The position numbers were made by a program, and so were the translations under genes. This document shows positions 1 to 12,811 of a stretch of 64,000 nucleotides of DNA, in pieces; within the stretch, counting starts at the first letter, position 1; every line of letters begins with the position of its first letter. The stretch is from assembly GCA_000320605.2 (NCBI GenBank), contig KB445815.1:106970-170969 (forward strand), in the 5' to 3' direction. Under the pieces are notes generated by a model that saw nothing but the letters and a program-made list of their open reading frames with translations, was not told the origin of the DNA and searched no databases. The DNA is from Gelatoporia subvermispora B (lineage: Eukaryota > Basidiomycota > Agaricomycetes > Polyporales > Gelatoporiaceae).

Positions 1-398
1 GAGTCTCATTGCAACAACAACTCTATACTAGAGCGATTGCTTGACACCTGTCGTACCTACAACATATTCCGTGGGGTGATCTTAATCGACTGCTTATTAC
101 GCGGCCTGCTATGTGTACCTGGTGGGATACTTCTCGCGGAACTTCACGTCTTTATTTGCTGTTCTGGCATCGCAAAACTCGCAACTGCTGCGTTACACTC
201 CCATGCCGCCACATTCCGACAAGCCATGTTCTCTATGAGAGTTTACCTGTATACATTTGGTATAATGATTACTTTCGGGCTCGGTGTGATAGGAGCCGAG
301 GTTCCTGCATAGTCACCGATGACAGACTCATCTCAGGACTGCCTATGTATGTGAGGCGACTCGCTCAAGTATCAGACTATCTGACTGTCGCCTCTCGC
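1..398. other. No gene recognised upstream of the secreted-protein gene
   Basis: Open frames here are short, start from non-ATG codons and match nothing I know. The right-hand part is the promoter of the gene that starts at 454. Confidence 0.5.
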
Positions 399-406
399 AT
401 ATAAAG
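399..406 (+). promoter_or_regulatory. TATA box of the secreted protein gene
   Basis: ATATAAAG lies about 50 bp upstream of the ATG at 454, a plausible spacing for a fungal TATA element. It is seen in the sequence; the role is inferred from position. Confidence 0.5.
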
Positions 407-453
407 CCTCAATCACGGACTGAGACCGTGGAGGATCGTCTAGAATTCTCAAC

Positions 454-1572
454 ATGGACTTATTCTCTCTCTGCTTTCTTCTCCTGGCTGTTCTTCCTGT
501 CTTTGCCCATGTGGGTGTAATCCGTGACGGTGAGTACCAGCCACACTATCCGTTCATTCAAATATTGACTTGAGCTCTGTATCTCTGCCTCACAAGCAAC
601 TTGTGAGACACAGATATCCATCACAGAAGCCGTGCGAGTCGGCGAACACGTCATAAACGTGACCGCTCCTGCTTGTGTGGACTACATTCCGAGCCAAGAG
701 CCCGTTCACATCACCGAGTCCATCCTCGCTCGTCGCTCACCAAGTGCATTGGATAAGCGCACCGAGTTGCATGCTCGTCAGGGAAGTCCGTCCGAGTGCT
801 CGGGCCCCACTATATGCGAGTGCGGAACACCCTGTAAGTCTACTATGACCTGAAGTTCCCGTGATACTTGACCTGACTTTGGTACGCAGGCCAAGTCGAA
901 TGCGGCGGCTTCACCAGCCCGGACCCCAATCCCGCCGTAAGCGACTGTGATACTCTCATCACGATTCTTCGTAGTTTCCCCGACACGATCGGCATGTATC
1001 TTCGTCATCTGCCTGTCATGACCAACCCGCACTGACCTGCGAGTCACTCAGGCCCCACTTTCGTTCAAGGTACTGGATTCCCAAACCCGATCCTCGTTGG
1101 CTTCAGCACGTGTTCCGTCGCTTTCGGTAACACTCGCGCAGATAAGCAGGAGGTCGAGTACTGCTGGGACGGACTGGCTCTAGACGCAAGTTCCGTCATC
1201 TCTTCGTGTATCGCGCCCGGGATCAGCCCGCAGGGTGGCGACTGCAACTCAGACAACACAGATTGGGCCATGGCGTATGTTGATTCTCCTCATGTTACGT
1301 GCCACCTGCGTTTTCTAAATATGTGTGCTGAAGGGTCGGTGGTGTCGAGCGTTGAGCTGAGCGGGGTTTTCGCTGGCAATAGAATACATAAGACGCTGTA
1401 TGACGTATGCGTTTTCTCGAGTGAGTGGTCGGTACTGCGCAGGTTTCACCTCGCTTTTCTACGATTTAACGAGGAGCGCATAGACTTGAATCATGAAATG
1501 ATACTCTCTCTGGACAGTCGTGATCGAGATCTAGGCCCAGCTATCATTACTCGGGCCAAGAAGCCACGCTGA
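454..1572 (+). CDS. Small secreted cysteine-rich protein (3' end uncertain)
   Basis: The ATG at 454 opens a hydrophobic signal peptide of about 19 residues ending near VFAH. Likely exons are 454-510, 614-833, 890-991 and 1052 onward. The mature part has a dibasic-rich stretch (SILARRS, DKRTELHAR) followed by a Cys-rich domain with SECSGPTICECGTPC and, further on, VECGG, STCSV, EYCWDG, SSCIAPG and GGDCNSDN. The intron at 992-1051 would be a GC-AG intron (GCATGT donor). The pattern resembles the small secreted cysteine-rich proteins common in Agaricomycetes, but I cannot name the family. The frame stays open to 1572, yet a GTATGT at 1275, right after DWAMA, could be a further donor, so the true C-terminus may differ. 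A secreted role is inferred from the signal peptide only. Confidence 0.55.
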
Positions 1573-1765
1573 TGATGGTAACTCTTTCTATTCATGTCAA
1601 GGAACGAACAAGGAAACTGAGATGGGAACATGTGCTTTCATGAGGATACGGAAATTGTTCAGCCTTCGATAAATGTCCTACATTCCGACTTATATGAGCT
1701 GTGCTTTAAATTCTGATGTACCCATATTAGATGTGAGAACCCGTTACCGGACATCAGTGATGACC

Positions 1766-3431
1766 CTAAAACCACTCGAATTCACCATGGAGCCTAGCTT
1801 CACGACCTGAAGGGACGCCCGACGACCAAGGACTCCCATCAAAGACAATATCTCTGCCCGCAGCCTCTTTCATCGTCTCACAGAAAGTGAGCCACTCGTC
1901 TTCCGTGAGTTCGCCGCGACGCTCCGCCATTCGGACTAAGCATAGCCTGGGGAAAAGTGCGGATAGAAACGCCCCAATCTCTGCAGGATGGTCCTCCGGC
2001 GCAGACTCCAATTTGAGATACTCCAGGCGTGATGTAGAAACCCATTGCTCAGGTAGATGGCTAGGTCCTTGCGGTGCCTCGAGTGTTAGACCGAGTGACC
2101 TGACCTGCGGGCAGCAAAATGCGAAGTGTCGGAGAGCATCTAATGAGAGACCACAAGGCTGGCATGTGTAGATGTAGATGTCACCAAGGTTTGGGGGGAA
2201 TGTAAATAGAGTTTCTGGCAATTCCTGTTCATCCAGTATGAGCTCCGGGAGCCCTAGCCATAGGTATCGCAGTGCCGTCAGTTTGGCCACATGCCTAAGC
2301 ATCTTGCAAGTGATTGTAGGCTCCTGGGGGTCTTCTTTTTGCGACATATTCCAAGAGCATGTGAGTGTGAGCGTTTTCAGAGAATACCGCAATGTACTGC
2401 AGCCTAGAGCACCAAAGAATTTGTCTAGCGTAGGGTGTTCGTCAAAGTCGATATGTAACACCGTCAGTGATGACGAACGAAAGGCGTTAAGGAAAGTAGG
2501 CAGAGCGGACACATGATCAATGTAGAGCTGTAATTTTTGCAATGCCGGAAAAATAGGGTCATCGGACTGCGTAGCTTGGCGTACTGCACTGTTGAGATCG
2601 GCGGTATAGACATGGAAGCAAGCCTGAGATATCTTCTGGGACAAGAGGATGGTGGACAGTGCGTCGCCAGAGAGGTGCACGTTGGTCTGTATGCATCGAA
2701 GGTACGGTAGATGGAGCAAAGCATGGATGTTGCCCTCAAAGGATGACCAATGCCCCCTAAAACGCTTCAAGTTTGGGAACAGCAGCAGAACAGGGTGGTT
2801 TCGCAAGTCCCAAGAGAGTGTTGGCGCTTGGAAATCCATGAGCAGTTCGGGTATTCGACTATATCCGAAGATTGAAGAAAATCGATGAATCCATTCATCA
2901 GGAATCTGCGACAGCTTGAGTTCCTTAAGATTAGGGCATAATGCACCGTAGTGCGCGCAGGTCCCTTCGAGGTTCTCTAGCGCAGATTCGTGGAGGGAGT
3001 GCTTGCCCCAGTGGAGTCTTCGTACCCACTCACGATGGCGACCGATTCTGGAGAAGTCCAGATTGGCACCAGGAGCCAGAATCTGTGTCCCGGGGGTTGT
3101 GAAGCAGTATCAGATAACAGATTTATAGCTAAAATCATAAGCAGTCACTTACCCGGGGACGAAAGTCGGCCGTCGGCACTCGCTCACGTGGAGTCCAAAT
3201 GGTCCCAGCGTAATTGCGTACGACGTTTGGGCCATCATCCACCAGCAATTCCAGGAGCCAAGCAATATCTACTGAGCTCCACAGGACTGGAAGGGCAAGA
3301 TTACTGACCGCTTTGCATGTCTTTGCAAAGCGCAGTAAGTTGCCTTGTCCCCAAAACTCGTCCTCGTGTACCATCTCTACGATAATAAGCAATAATTCGC
3401 CGATCGCGAAACAGCGCTGGACAGAAGACAT
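1766..3431 (-). CDS. F-box protein with LRR-like region, copy 1
   Basis: There are two exons, 3431-3153 and 3082-1766, split by a 70 bp GT-AG intron. They join in phase 0 to give about 531 residues. The N-terminus is a fungal F-box: CFAIGELLLIIVEMV, then RFAKTCKAVSNLALPVLWSSVD, which matches the usual L-P-hydrophobic ... LARTC...PLLW layout. The rest has degenerate leucine-rich repeats (for example LKTLTLTCSW, LRYLWLGLPEL, VRSLGLTLEAP) ending in an acidic, E-rich tail. By family, such proteins are substrate adaptors of SCF (Skp1-cullin-F-box) ubiquitin ligases; the target is unknown. A tandem paralogue lies at 4453-6134 with the same exon structure and the same intron position. The family is much expanded in Agaricomycetes. 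Confidence 0.8.
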
Positions 3432-4452
3432 TGGGCCTGAGGGGGAAAAGTTTATGGACCGTCAAGATTGGCATGCTGTTCAGTATGAGACTAAGATGAA
3501 CGTACTCGATAGAATGCCTGTCAGCTACTTCGAGGTTCTCAAAACTCGCGGTAGAGGTGATGTGGATCCGGATGCCCGTCAAGTCGCACAAGCCACACTG
3601 ATATATGTGCGCGGAGCCTTTTCATGCGAGTCGTAGCCACAACACGCGCATAGTTACAGGATATTGCCGACGCTTTGTTCGAGCAGTCAGAATTTGCCGC
3701 GGTCAAAGCGGTTGCCCGTGCTAAGGTCACAGCATCTGATAGTGCCAAGTTCTAACAGTTGTGGCTCTAATCCGCACTCTTATATATATATACATTATGC
3801 CGAGCCTGATTTCAGCCAAGTCGGTTATTTCATGGTTTATGACCACTTTTCGCCCTACGGAACCATGCGAAGTCACCGAAAGATCCGCGTTGGAAATGTC
3901 GCCGCGGCTCAAAGCAAAGATATGCCAGGACAATACAATATTTCGTGAATAGATATCAATTCTCCACTCAATTGGTGTCCTCTGCTTGCTTCCTAGTGTC
4001 CTAACGTGTTTTGATTCGTGGCCATTTGCTTCGATGCAACGCCGTAGTACAACGATCAATCATTTGGGCGAGCCTGGAAGCACGGACGCTCTGGCTTGCA
4101 TGTCGGGCATGTCCTTGCTGCACTGAGGTCCCCTGATAATCGAGGATGATGACATCCGGACTAGAATCATCACTACGTGGTCAGCCGCATGGATGAGAGC
4201 GACGCATCCAGGAGACGCGACTCCGAGCGAGGCCTCACGATCATTTCGCCGAATAGTCATTCTCCCGTTCGCATTGAGCAATAGTATACATAACACTGGA
4301 CGTGGAAAGATGTATTTTGTTAGGTATATGAAAATCGCGAGCTCCTCGATGCGTGCAGTGCCTTTGAAACATCAAGGTGCCATTGGCTGAATTTGAACGA
4401 CTTTTTCGAACCACTAAACGAGGATCGGGGATAACCTATATCTGCGAAAGCC
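3432..4452. other. Intergenic, holds unit A of a duplicated upstream region
   Basis: No gene recognised. About 3500-3775 is the promoter-side DNA of F-box copy 1. It matches 6196-6478 upstream of copy 2, for example the shared GTTACAGGA-ATTGCCGACGC block and an ATTTGCCGCGG block. The remainder, to 4452, shows nothing I can interpret. Confidence 0.6.
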
Positions 4453-6134
4453 CTACACCCACTCGAAGACATTCCAATACCTAGCTTCGCGATCTGACGG
4501 AGTGCTGCACGACTTCATATCCCCATCAACAATCATATCTCCACCAGCAGCCTCTTCCATTGCCCTACAGATCTGCAGCCGCTCCTCCCTCGTTGGCGAA
4601 CCACTCAGCCGCTCGAGTTGAACGAGACCCATCCTGGGGAAAAGCGCAGAAAGGTACTTCCCAGTCTCGCCAGGACGGACGACCGGCGCATTCTCTAGAT
4701 TGAGATACTCTAGACGTGATGCAGACAGCCAGTTCTGGGGCAAATGGCTCAATACCGGCTGTGCATTTAGTGTTAGGCCGAGTAACTTGACTTGCGGGCA
4801 GCAGGATGCAAAGTGTTGGAGAGCGTCTAGTGGAAGACCATCAGACTGGCATGTGTAGATGTAGAGGTCACTGAGGCCTTCGGGGAAGGTAAATAGAGTC
4901 GCCGGTAGTTCTTTTTCATCTAACATGATCTTCGGGATCCACAGCCACAGATTCTGTAATGCCTTCAGTCGCGCGACGTCCTTCAGCGTCTTGCAAGTGA
5001 CCGTAGGGACCTGAGGGTCGTCCATGATCCCGAGTGCATCAAGCGCGAGCGTTTTGAGAGAATGCTGAGCGCTACTGCAGCCTAGAGTACCGAAGATTTT
5101 GTCCAGCGTAGTATCACAGTCCTCGAAATGAAGACTTAGTGTTGTCAATGACGATGAATGAATGGCGCTTAGAACGGCGGGCAGAATGAATATGCGGTCA
5201 ACGTGAAGCTGCAGTGCTTGCAATGCCGGAAAGATATAATTGCCGGACTTTGTAGCCTGGCGTACTGTGCTGTGAAGGTCGTCGGCGTTGGTGTAAAAGG
5301 ATGCCTCGGAAACAAGCGGGGACAGGGCGATGTCCATCAAGGCATCCCCACAAAGATATGCGCAGGTCTGTATATGTCGGAGATTCGGTAGAGGTGGTAG
5401 AACACTGACGAAGAGCCTTTGACTGCTGTCGGTTAGCGACCACCATCCGCAGAAACGCTCCAGGTTGGGAAAGATCGATAAAGCAGGATGTTTACGCAAG
5501 TCGCCAGAATGCAGTGGCTCTCGTGGTGTTTCCACCAGAAGTAGCTTGGGTATCTGATTGTACTGAAAAATGGGAGAGTACCGACATATCCACTCATCTG
5601 GGATCTGCGACAGCTGAATTCCGTGAAGGTTTGGACACAATGGGCCAGATTGCGCACATGCTTCTGAGAGAATCCCTAGAGCAGACTCGCTGAGGGAGCT
5701 GTTGAACCATCTGAGCGTTCGCACCCATCCACGATGCTGATCTATTCTGGACAGGTCCAGTCTGGTATCAGAGGTTAAGGTCTGGATTAAACGATCATGA
5801 TCAGCACCTCAGAAAGCCGCTGTATAGTTCAAACTATGAACGAAGCACCAACCCATCGACGATAATCGGCTGTTGGCCTTGGACCAAACTCAGTCCAAGT
5901 CGCCCCAGTGTAGTCGTGTATGAAGCTCAGATCGTCGTCCACCAGCAGTTCCATGATACAAGCAATATCCACCTCGCTCCATAAGATTGGGAGTGCAAAA
6001 TTACTGACCGCTTTGCACGTCTTCGCAAAGCGCAGTAGATCAGCCCGACCGTGCCAATAATTTCCCCCACTGACCATCTTCACAATGATGAGCAGGATCT
6101 CGCCGATCTGGAAGCAACGCGTAGTAGAGGACAT
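4453..6134 (-). CDS. F-box protein with LRR-like region, copy 2
   Basis: Exons 6134-5853 and 5781-4453 flank a 71 bp intron and join in phase 0, giving about 536 residues. The F-box reads CFQIGEILLIIVKMV ... RFAKTCKAVSNFALPILWSEVD. The body follows copy 1 almost block by block (NLHGIQLSQIPDEWICRYS against NLKELKLSQIPDEWIHRFS; DALQHFASCCPQVKLLGLTL against DALRHFAFCCPQVRSLGLTL). The predicted role is an SCF adaptor. Divergence is spread along the length without visible disabling changes, so both copies look functional. The intron sits at the same codon in both, which shows that they arose by DNA-level tandem duplication. Confidence 0.8.
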
Positions 6135-7122
6135 CCGGCCTGACTGCAGCGTTTCGTCAGGTTGAGTGCGATATTCGGTACAAAAAACACTGGGCGTACT
6201 TGATAGAATGCTTGTATGTGGCTTTCAAAGTTCTAGAACAAGTGATGTGGGCGATGTGGATGCGCGTCAAGTCACGCTAGCCACGCACATATATGCGTGC
6301 GGAGCCATTTCCACGCGAGCCACGGCCACAATGTGCTGCTGCATAGTTACAGGACATTGCCGACGCCTTGTGTCCTGAGAATGTTGATTTGTAAGTAGGA
6401 ATTTGCCGCGGCCAAAGCCGTCAGCCACACAACATCTGGTTCAATGTTAACAGTTGTGGCTCCAATCATCACTCAGCAGTACATTGTCCCTAACTTGATG
6501 AGAGCCACGGACGGGTCTTGACCACATTTAATTTGGTCCTACAAAAGCAGGCCAAATTACCCAAGCGGGAAAAGCGACTATAAAGTCGGTAGCCAGCATT
6601 GGTAATGACGCCACGGCCAAATGGGAGAACTGAAGACTGTGTCAAGGAAGCATGCAGGGAGAACCAGCCGAGGGTCAGCGTTAAATGCCAGGCAAAGAAT
6701 TTCTGCGACGTCCAGCGGGCAGCAAAGCAGTCATGCCAGGCCGACATGGTATGCTGCGAGTGAGCTGACATTTTGTCCGATTACGTCCTTCGATGTATGC
6801 GTAAAACACAAGGGCGGACGGCATTTGTTCTACGCCTGCTCCCTTGTCCGGAGGTAAGGTTCGAGGCTTCAGCGATGAATGCCATTGAACAAGTTCTATA
6901 GCATATACCGATGCTCTTGGCTACGTCCCTGTGGAAGAATAGTGACAGCAGCTCTCTGGCTTTCGGACTACAGCATAAATAATTTGGCTTGAAATGGCCT
7001 ACTGCATTTGTGCGAGGACATGCATGACAATCAAGTAGATCATTAACCTTGTCAATAGTGCGCGTACACATTAGTGGACGCGAGTGCTCCGAGAAGGTAT
7101 ACGCTACATAGCAATATTTTGT
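6135..7122. other. Intergenic, holds unit B of the duplicated upstream region
   Basis: Bases about 6196-6478 are the counterpart of 3500-3775 (upstream DNA of F-box copy 1). From about 6490 to 7122 I see no coding signal; this is the 3' side of CCT2. Confidence 0.55.
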
Positions 7123-9165
7123 TTATACCGCTTCCCGTCTCCGCGGCGTCGCGCGCAAGATGTCATCCACCCTTGAGACAGTTATATGATCAGCTGCTTT
7201 GAACAAACTGACGTATCCACAGGACGTACCGAATGATCATCTCCGCTGCCTCAGTCGCACTGGTGACAACCTGTCGCTTCAGCTTGTAGCTCTCCGTAAC
7301 ACCAAGCTCCTTCATCGACCCGATCTTACCCTCGTTCATGTCTGGTTCGATGGACATCACGTCAGTGGACGTCAAATGCTATCAATCAGACGATCGCTCA
7401 CCCAGACCAGCATCCGAGCGGCCCTCATAGTGCGCCGCACGCAGGCGAGACACGAGCTCGGAGGAATCGTAGCCAGCATTGTCCGCGAGAATGATCGGAA
7501 TCTGACGCAGTGCGCGACCGAAGCCCTCCGCAGCGATGGCCTTCTTGCCCGTGACCTTGCGTGCCTCCTCCTCGACCGCGCAGCTCATGAGCATCTCCGC
7601 ACAGCCACCGCCGAGCACGGTGCGCGTCTCCTTGACGGTCTGCGAGAGCACCGAGAGGGCGTCATGCAGCGAGCGCTCCGCCTCGTCGATCATCTGGGTC
7701 GTCGACCCGCGCAGCACGACCGTGCACGCCTCGCCCGCCGCGACACCGGAGAACTTGATCAGCTTGTCCTCGCCGATCATGATCTCCTCGATGAGGTCGC
7801 ACCGTCCGAGCTTCACGAGGTCCGGCCGGTCGAACGTGCTCGCGATCTCGCCGCCCGTCACGAGCGAGAGCCGCTCGACGCCCTCGAAGTCGGCGTGCTC
7901 GATCGTCAGGATGCCCTTCTCTGAGAGAAGAGACTCGGGGTAGTTGTAGATCAGCTGTCGGTTGACGAAGCAGTTGATGCCGTGGGAGGCGATCGCGTCG
8001 ACCTTCGACTTCATCTTTTCCTGTGATACCGGGCATCCGGATCAGACACTTAGCTAGGTGAGGTATTCAAGGTGACTTACCCGCTCTGCGCGCTCCAGCT
8101 CCGCAAGCTTGCCAGTGCTGTCGACCTTGACACGTGCACCAAAGACCTTGATCTTGTCCGTGTCCATCGCTACGCGCGCAGATTGCTTCGTTAGTCACTC
8201 GAGGAGCCTGAAAGACTGGTCACGCACAAGTGTTGGCAATCAGGATCTTCACGTTCTCTAGCCGCTTCGGGCAGTTCACTCCGATGCTTTTGTCGAGAAT
8301 GAAACCTGAGGTGGTTACTAGTCAGAGTCAATCACGCAAACGGCTGACATTAAGCTAACCTTCGTCAAGGTACGAATCCGTCAGCTTGCCGCCGACCTTC
8401 TTGATGATTTGGATGTGTTCCAAGTCTGTTGAACCCTGTATGCATATGTTATAGAGTGTTTTATTATATTTATATTTGTGGTACACACCTTCAGCCGCAA
8501 GACCGCGTCAACTGCCAAGTTCGCGAAGTACTCCTTGTCCTGAGACAGCACTTTGGATGACAGCGTCGTCCGCGCAATGTTGACAAGGTCTTGCCTGAAG
8601 CGCGCGGGGTCCGCGCTACAGCAGAAGCACAGTGAATACCCAGAGTGTACGTGTAGAATAACAAGAAGACGTGTAGGCACGAGCGCACCTGTTGTCCACT
8701 GCAGTCTTCTCCAACGCTCGCAGAGCCGCGGCGCTCGCAATCCGGTAGCCCTCCACAATAGTTTGCGGGTGGATCTTCTGGGCGATCAACTTCTCCGCCT
8801 CGCGCAGCAGCTCGGCAGAGAGCACACACACACTGGTGGTGCCGTCGCCGACTTCATCGTCCTGGACCTTTGAGATGTTGACAAGGATCTTGGCCGCCGC
8901 GTTGTCGAGCTGGATAGCCTTCAAAATTGTCGCACCATCGTTTGTCACGTTGATATCTCCAGAAGACGCGGACTGGAGGATCTTGTTCATGCCCTTGGGC
9001 CCGAGGGTGGACTTGACGAGGTCGCCGATGGCAAGCGCGCCCACGAACGAGGACAGACGTGCATTCTCCGCCTTTTCCTCCGTCGCCTGCATTGATGCAT
9101 TGATTAGATGCTATGTGCAAGACTGTGAATAGACATACCTCTGCACCAAAGATGTTCATCGACAT
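7123..9165 (-). CDS. CCT2: T-complex protein 1 subunit beta (CCT2)
   Basis: There are nine exons: 9165-9139, 9086-8689, 8615-8489, 8435-8360, 8305-8228, 8169-8081, 8020-7402, 7341-7230 and 7171-7123. They sum to 1575 nt in one unbroken frame (524 aa; animal CCT2 is about 535). Group II chaperonin signatures are clear: [24 protein letters not shown], the nucleotide-binding [24 protein letters not shown] and [10 protein letters not shown]. The beta-subunit identity rests on [41 protein letters not shown] and the C-terminal [11 protein letters not shown]. Known role: one of eight subunits of the cytosolic CCT/TRiC double ring, which folds actin, tubulin and other proteins using ATP. The gene is divergent from PMT1, with 410 bp between the start codons. 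Confidence 0.97.
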
Positions 9166-9575
9166 ACTGACCTGCGTAACTTGCGTAGACGCGCGTCAGA
9201 AAGTCGAGGAAGTGTAGTGGCGCGTTTTCCCACGCTTTATGTCGAGCGCAACATTCCTGAACACAGTCCACCAGCAATGCTCGTATATGCCGTGTCGTAT
9301 ACAACCAGAGAACAAGTACTGCTTATTTCGATGTATTTGGATTCTTCTTTTTTCCACATTTCTTCGATGTAATTGTGGTGAACTCATCGTCGCGTATGTT
9401 CTCGGAGACCTTCCTTAAGCAGCGACAGTATGCAGTCGGTGGCTGCGCGAGACACGTCGACCGTCTGAATCCAGATTCTGCTGCTGCTGGCATTTCCTCA
9501 AATCACTGTCTCTCCTTTCATACCCTTGTATTCTAGCGACGTTGGTATTACTCTAACCCCCACTTGCTGCCCGCC
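9166..9575. promoter_or_regulatory. Divergent promoter region of CCT2 and PMT1
   Basis: A 410 bp stretch between the start codons of two oppositely transcribed housekeeping genes. I see no coding potential and no clear TATA box. A CT-rich tract lies just before the PMT1 start. Confidence 0.5.
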
Positions 9576-12500
9576 ATGTCCGGTACCGTCAGAGCACGAC
9601 GGCCGGCATCCCCTCCTCCTGGTCTTCCCCACGCTGCCCCTACTTCTCAGCGGTTTCCCCACCCACGCCATGACCATTTAGATGCAGACGCACGCAAGGA
9701 AGCCGCATCTCGAGGCCTTCTACCATCCCGCAGAACGCACGCTTCCGGAGGACTCAACCTAGTGCCTGCAGAGTGGAAGGTGCTCGTCGTCATCGTCCTA
9801 CTCGCGTGCATAGTACGCCTCTTCCGGCTGTCACAGCCGAACAGCGTTGTGTGAGTCTGCCGACGGTGTCCCTCTCTCGTGAAGACTGACTGGGGCGCGT
9901 CACACCTCTAGCTTCGACGAGGTGCACTTCGGCAAGTTCGCCTCCAAGTACATCAAGTCGGAATACTTTGTAGATGTTCACCCGCCCCTCGCCAAATTGT
10001 TGATAACTCTTGCTGGATTTGTATTCGGATATGATGGCCACTTTGACTTTAAGGACATCGCAAAGTGAGTACGCCCTAACGTTTGGAGCGCCGCCCATAC
10101 TAATCGGATCACAGAGTGTATGACCATGTCCCGTACGTTGCAATGCGTATGGTGCCCGCAACGCTCGGAATCGCTACTGTGCCCCTCGCCTACCTCACCC
10201 TCCGCGCCCTCGACTGCCGCGCAACGACGGCCCTCCTCGCGTCGCTCTTCATCATATTTGAGAACGGAATGGCTACCCAGTCACGCTACATCCTCCTCGA
10301 CTCGCCGCTGATCTTCTTCACCGCACTGACCGTGTTCTTCTGGACGTGCTTCACCAACGAGGATAAGCACGAGCAGTTCACGGACTCGTGGTGGACCTGG
10401 CTCGCGCTGACGGGTCTCTCGCTCGGCGCTGTGGTTAGTTGCAAGTGGGTCGGCTTGTTCACGATCGCGACCGTCGGCTTCGGCACAATCGCGCAATTGT
10501 GGATCCTCCTCGGCGACTTGCGCGTGACTCCGCGGTTATGGGTGCGACACTTCATGGCGCGCGCGCTTTGTCTGATCGTGATCCCCGTATTGTTCTACAT
10601 GTTCATGTTCTGGCTGCACTTCCTCATCCTGAGCAACTCGGGAGACGGAGACGGGTTCATGAGCTCCGAGTTCCAGCATACACTGCGGGGCCGTCAAATG
10701 GCGGACACGTTTGCAGGTGTGTTGCACCCTTCCTGGTTTCAGAGGCAGGGCAGCTAAAGCACATACACTCACGCGCAGACGTTGCCATTGGATCGGAGAT
10801 TTCAATCCGTCACGTTAACACGCAAGGTGGCTACTTGCACTCGCACCCTCACAACTACCCCGGAGGGAGCCACCGTGAGTTCTGTTAGCGTCTTCTCAAC
10901 ACGTACTAAGCCACCGGCCCATTGCAGAACAACAAGTCACACTGTATCCGCATCGCGACTCGAACAACGACTGGCGGATCCTGAACGCGACGCACGACTC
11001 AGAGAGCGACATCGAGTGGACGTCGAAGCCGCTCACGTATGTGACGTCGGGTATGCGCGTGAAGCTGCGGCACATCTCGACGGACAAGTGCCTGCACTCG
11101 CACGACATGCGGCCGCCCGTGTCGGACGTGGACTTCCAGAACGAGGTGTCGTGCTACGGGATGCCGAACTTTGCTGGGGACGCGAACGACGACTGGGTCG
11201 TCGAGATTGAGAAGGGCGACCGCCGCGACCGAGAGTCAACGCATCGCTTACGCACGCTCCGCACGCAGTTTCGCCTTCGTCATGCGCTCTCGGGGTGCTA
11301 CCTCTTCTCCCACAAGGTCAAGCTCCCCGAGTGGGGCTTTGAGCAGCAGGAGGTGACGTGCAATAAGAACGCCGTCCGTGCGAATTCCCTGTGGTTCGTC
11401 GAGACTGCATTCCACCCGAACTGTGCGATCTTTCTTTAAGGTTCTATTCACTAACTGACGGAAAGCGACAGTACCCCAGGACGCCCCGAAGGTCAACTAT
11501 AGGCTTCCCGGCTTCCTTTCCAAGTTCCTGGAGCTGCAGCAGGTGATGTGGACGACGAATGCAGGACTGACTGACCGGCACATGTTTGACTCTCGCCCGG
11601 ACGCGTGGCCGCGCCTCCGCAGAGGAATTGTGAGTCTACCTGAAACTGAATCACGCAGCAAACTGAACAGTACATGTGTCACAGAATTTTTGGGTGAAGG
11701 ACCATAGTCAGGTCTACCTGATTGGAAACCCGCTGATCTGGTGGCTGAGCACCGCAGCGGTCCTCTCATACATCGCCGTTCGCGGGTTTCTTATTCTTCG
11801 TGCTAAGCGTGGTTACAAGGACTTCGAAAATAGTGAGTAGTCGCCCCTGTCGCTCAAGTATCCAACCATCTAACATCTCGGCTTTCACAGCCAAAGTTGT
11901 CAAATATGACGCGCTCTGCGGGTTCTTGTTCCTCGGCTGGGGTCTTCACTACTTCCCGTTCTACCTCATGAGCCGGCAACTGTTCCTACATCACTATTTC
12001 CCTGCACTGTACTTCGCGATCCTGCTCTCGTGCGGAGTGTTCGACCTCGTAACCTCGACCCTCCGCCCACGTCCCCGCCTGTACATTGCGACATTCCTTC
12101 TAGTCCTCGCGATCTGGAACTTTGTGTACTTTAGTCCGCTCGCATACGGTAGTCGCTGGACGAGGGCCGATTGCGAACATGCGAGGTGGCTTAAGACCTG
12201 GGATTTTGCATGGTAAGCGCTCTCACGCTCACTCTCACGTTTATCCATACTGATATTTCGCCTTATTAGCAACGAGTTCCCCAACGATGTATGTTTCATA
12301 TTGTTCAGGCATCCACTCATACTGACCTGTCTACTAGTATTCTCAATACGACGCTGTCGCAGCCGTAGTTACACCGCCCAAGCCGACCCAAGCCGTTCAG
12401 GCAGGCGGTGGCCACGGTGCAGTGGTCGTCGAAAATAGGCCGCATCAGCCGGTCGCCCCTCCTCCGCAGGAGGAACCATCCTCGTCCCTCGCCTTTGGCC

Positions 12501-12811
12501 AAGCTGAGCCCGGGCGCAACGTCTTCGAGGGCGTTCACCACGAAGACCTGAAGAGCCAGCCGGGACAGCAGCCAGTCGTGCCGCCCGAGCCTGCCGCGGA
12601 AGAGGCGACCGAGGCGCATACGACAACGGAGGCGGTGCTAGCGCAGGAACCCGCGCAGGAGGCGGACGCCGCGCCGCTCATTCCGGACCACGGGGACGAG
12701 GATAACACGGAGCTGCCGCAGCATGTGCCGGAGAAAACGCAGGGTCCTGCTGACGAGGAGGAGGCGGAGGCGGACCGCGCGAGACAGGAGCTGTTCCCGG
12801 ATGCGATGTAA
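9576..12811 (+). CDS. PMT1: Dolichyl-phosphate-mannose-protein mannosyltransferase, PMT1 type
   Basis: Ten exons: 9576-9850, 9912-10064, 10115-10716, 10779-10874, 10928-11422, 11472-11629, 11685-11832, 11891-12212, 12270-12288 and 12338-12811. They total 2742 nt (913 aa), in frame throughout. The enzyme moves mannose from dolichyl-phosphate to Ser/Thr of secretory proteins in the ER membrane. Visible features are a first transmembrane helix ([15 protein letters not shown]), the luminal-loop catalytic FDEVHFG motif, [10 protein letters not shown], several membrane segments, and a MIR region ([54 protein letters not shown]). The PMT1 rather than PMT2 or PMT4 call rests on the DVAIGS...TQGGYLHSH and [10 protein letters not shown] blocks and on an end like [11 protein letters not shown]...LKTWDF. 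A long, acidic, Pro/Glu-rich C-terminal tail of about 150 residues follows and looks disordered. The ATG at 9576 is the first in frame. Confidence 0.95.

Noticed and set aside
7199..7924. 241-codon plus-strand ORF
   Set aside because: It is the antisense shadow of the GC-rich CCT2 exon 7 and has no domain.
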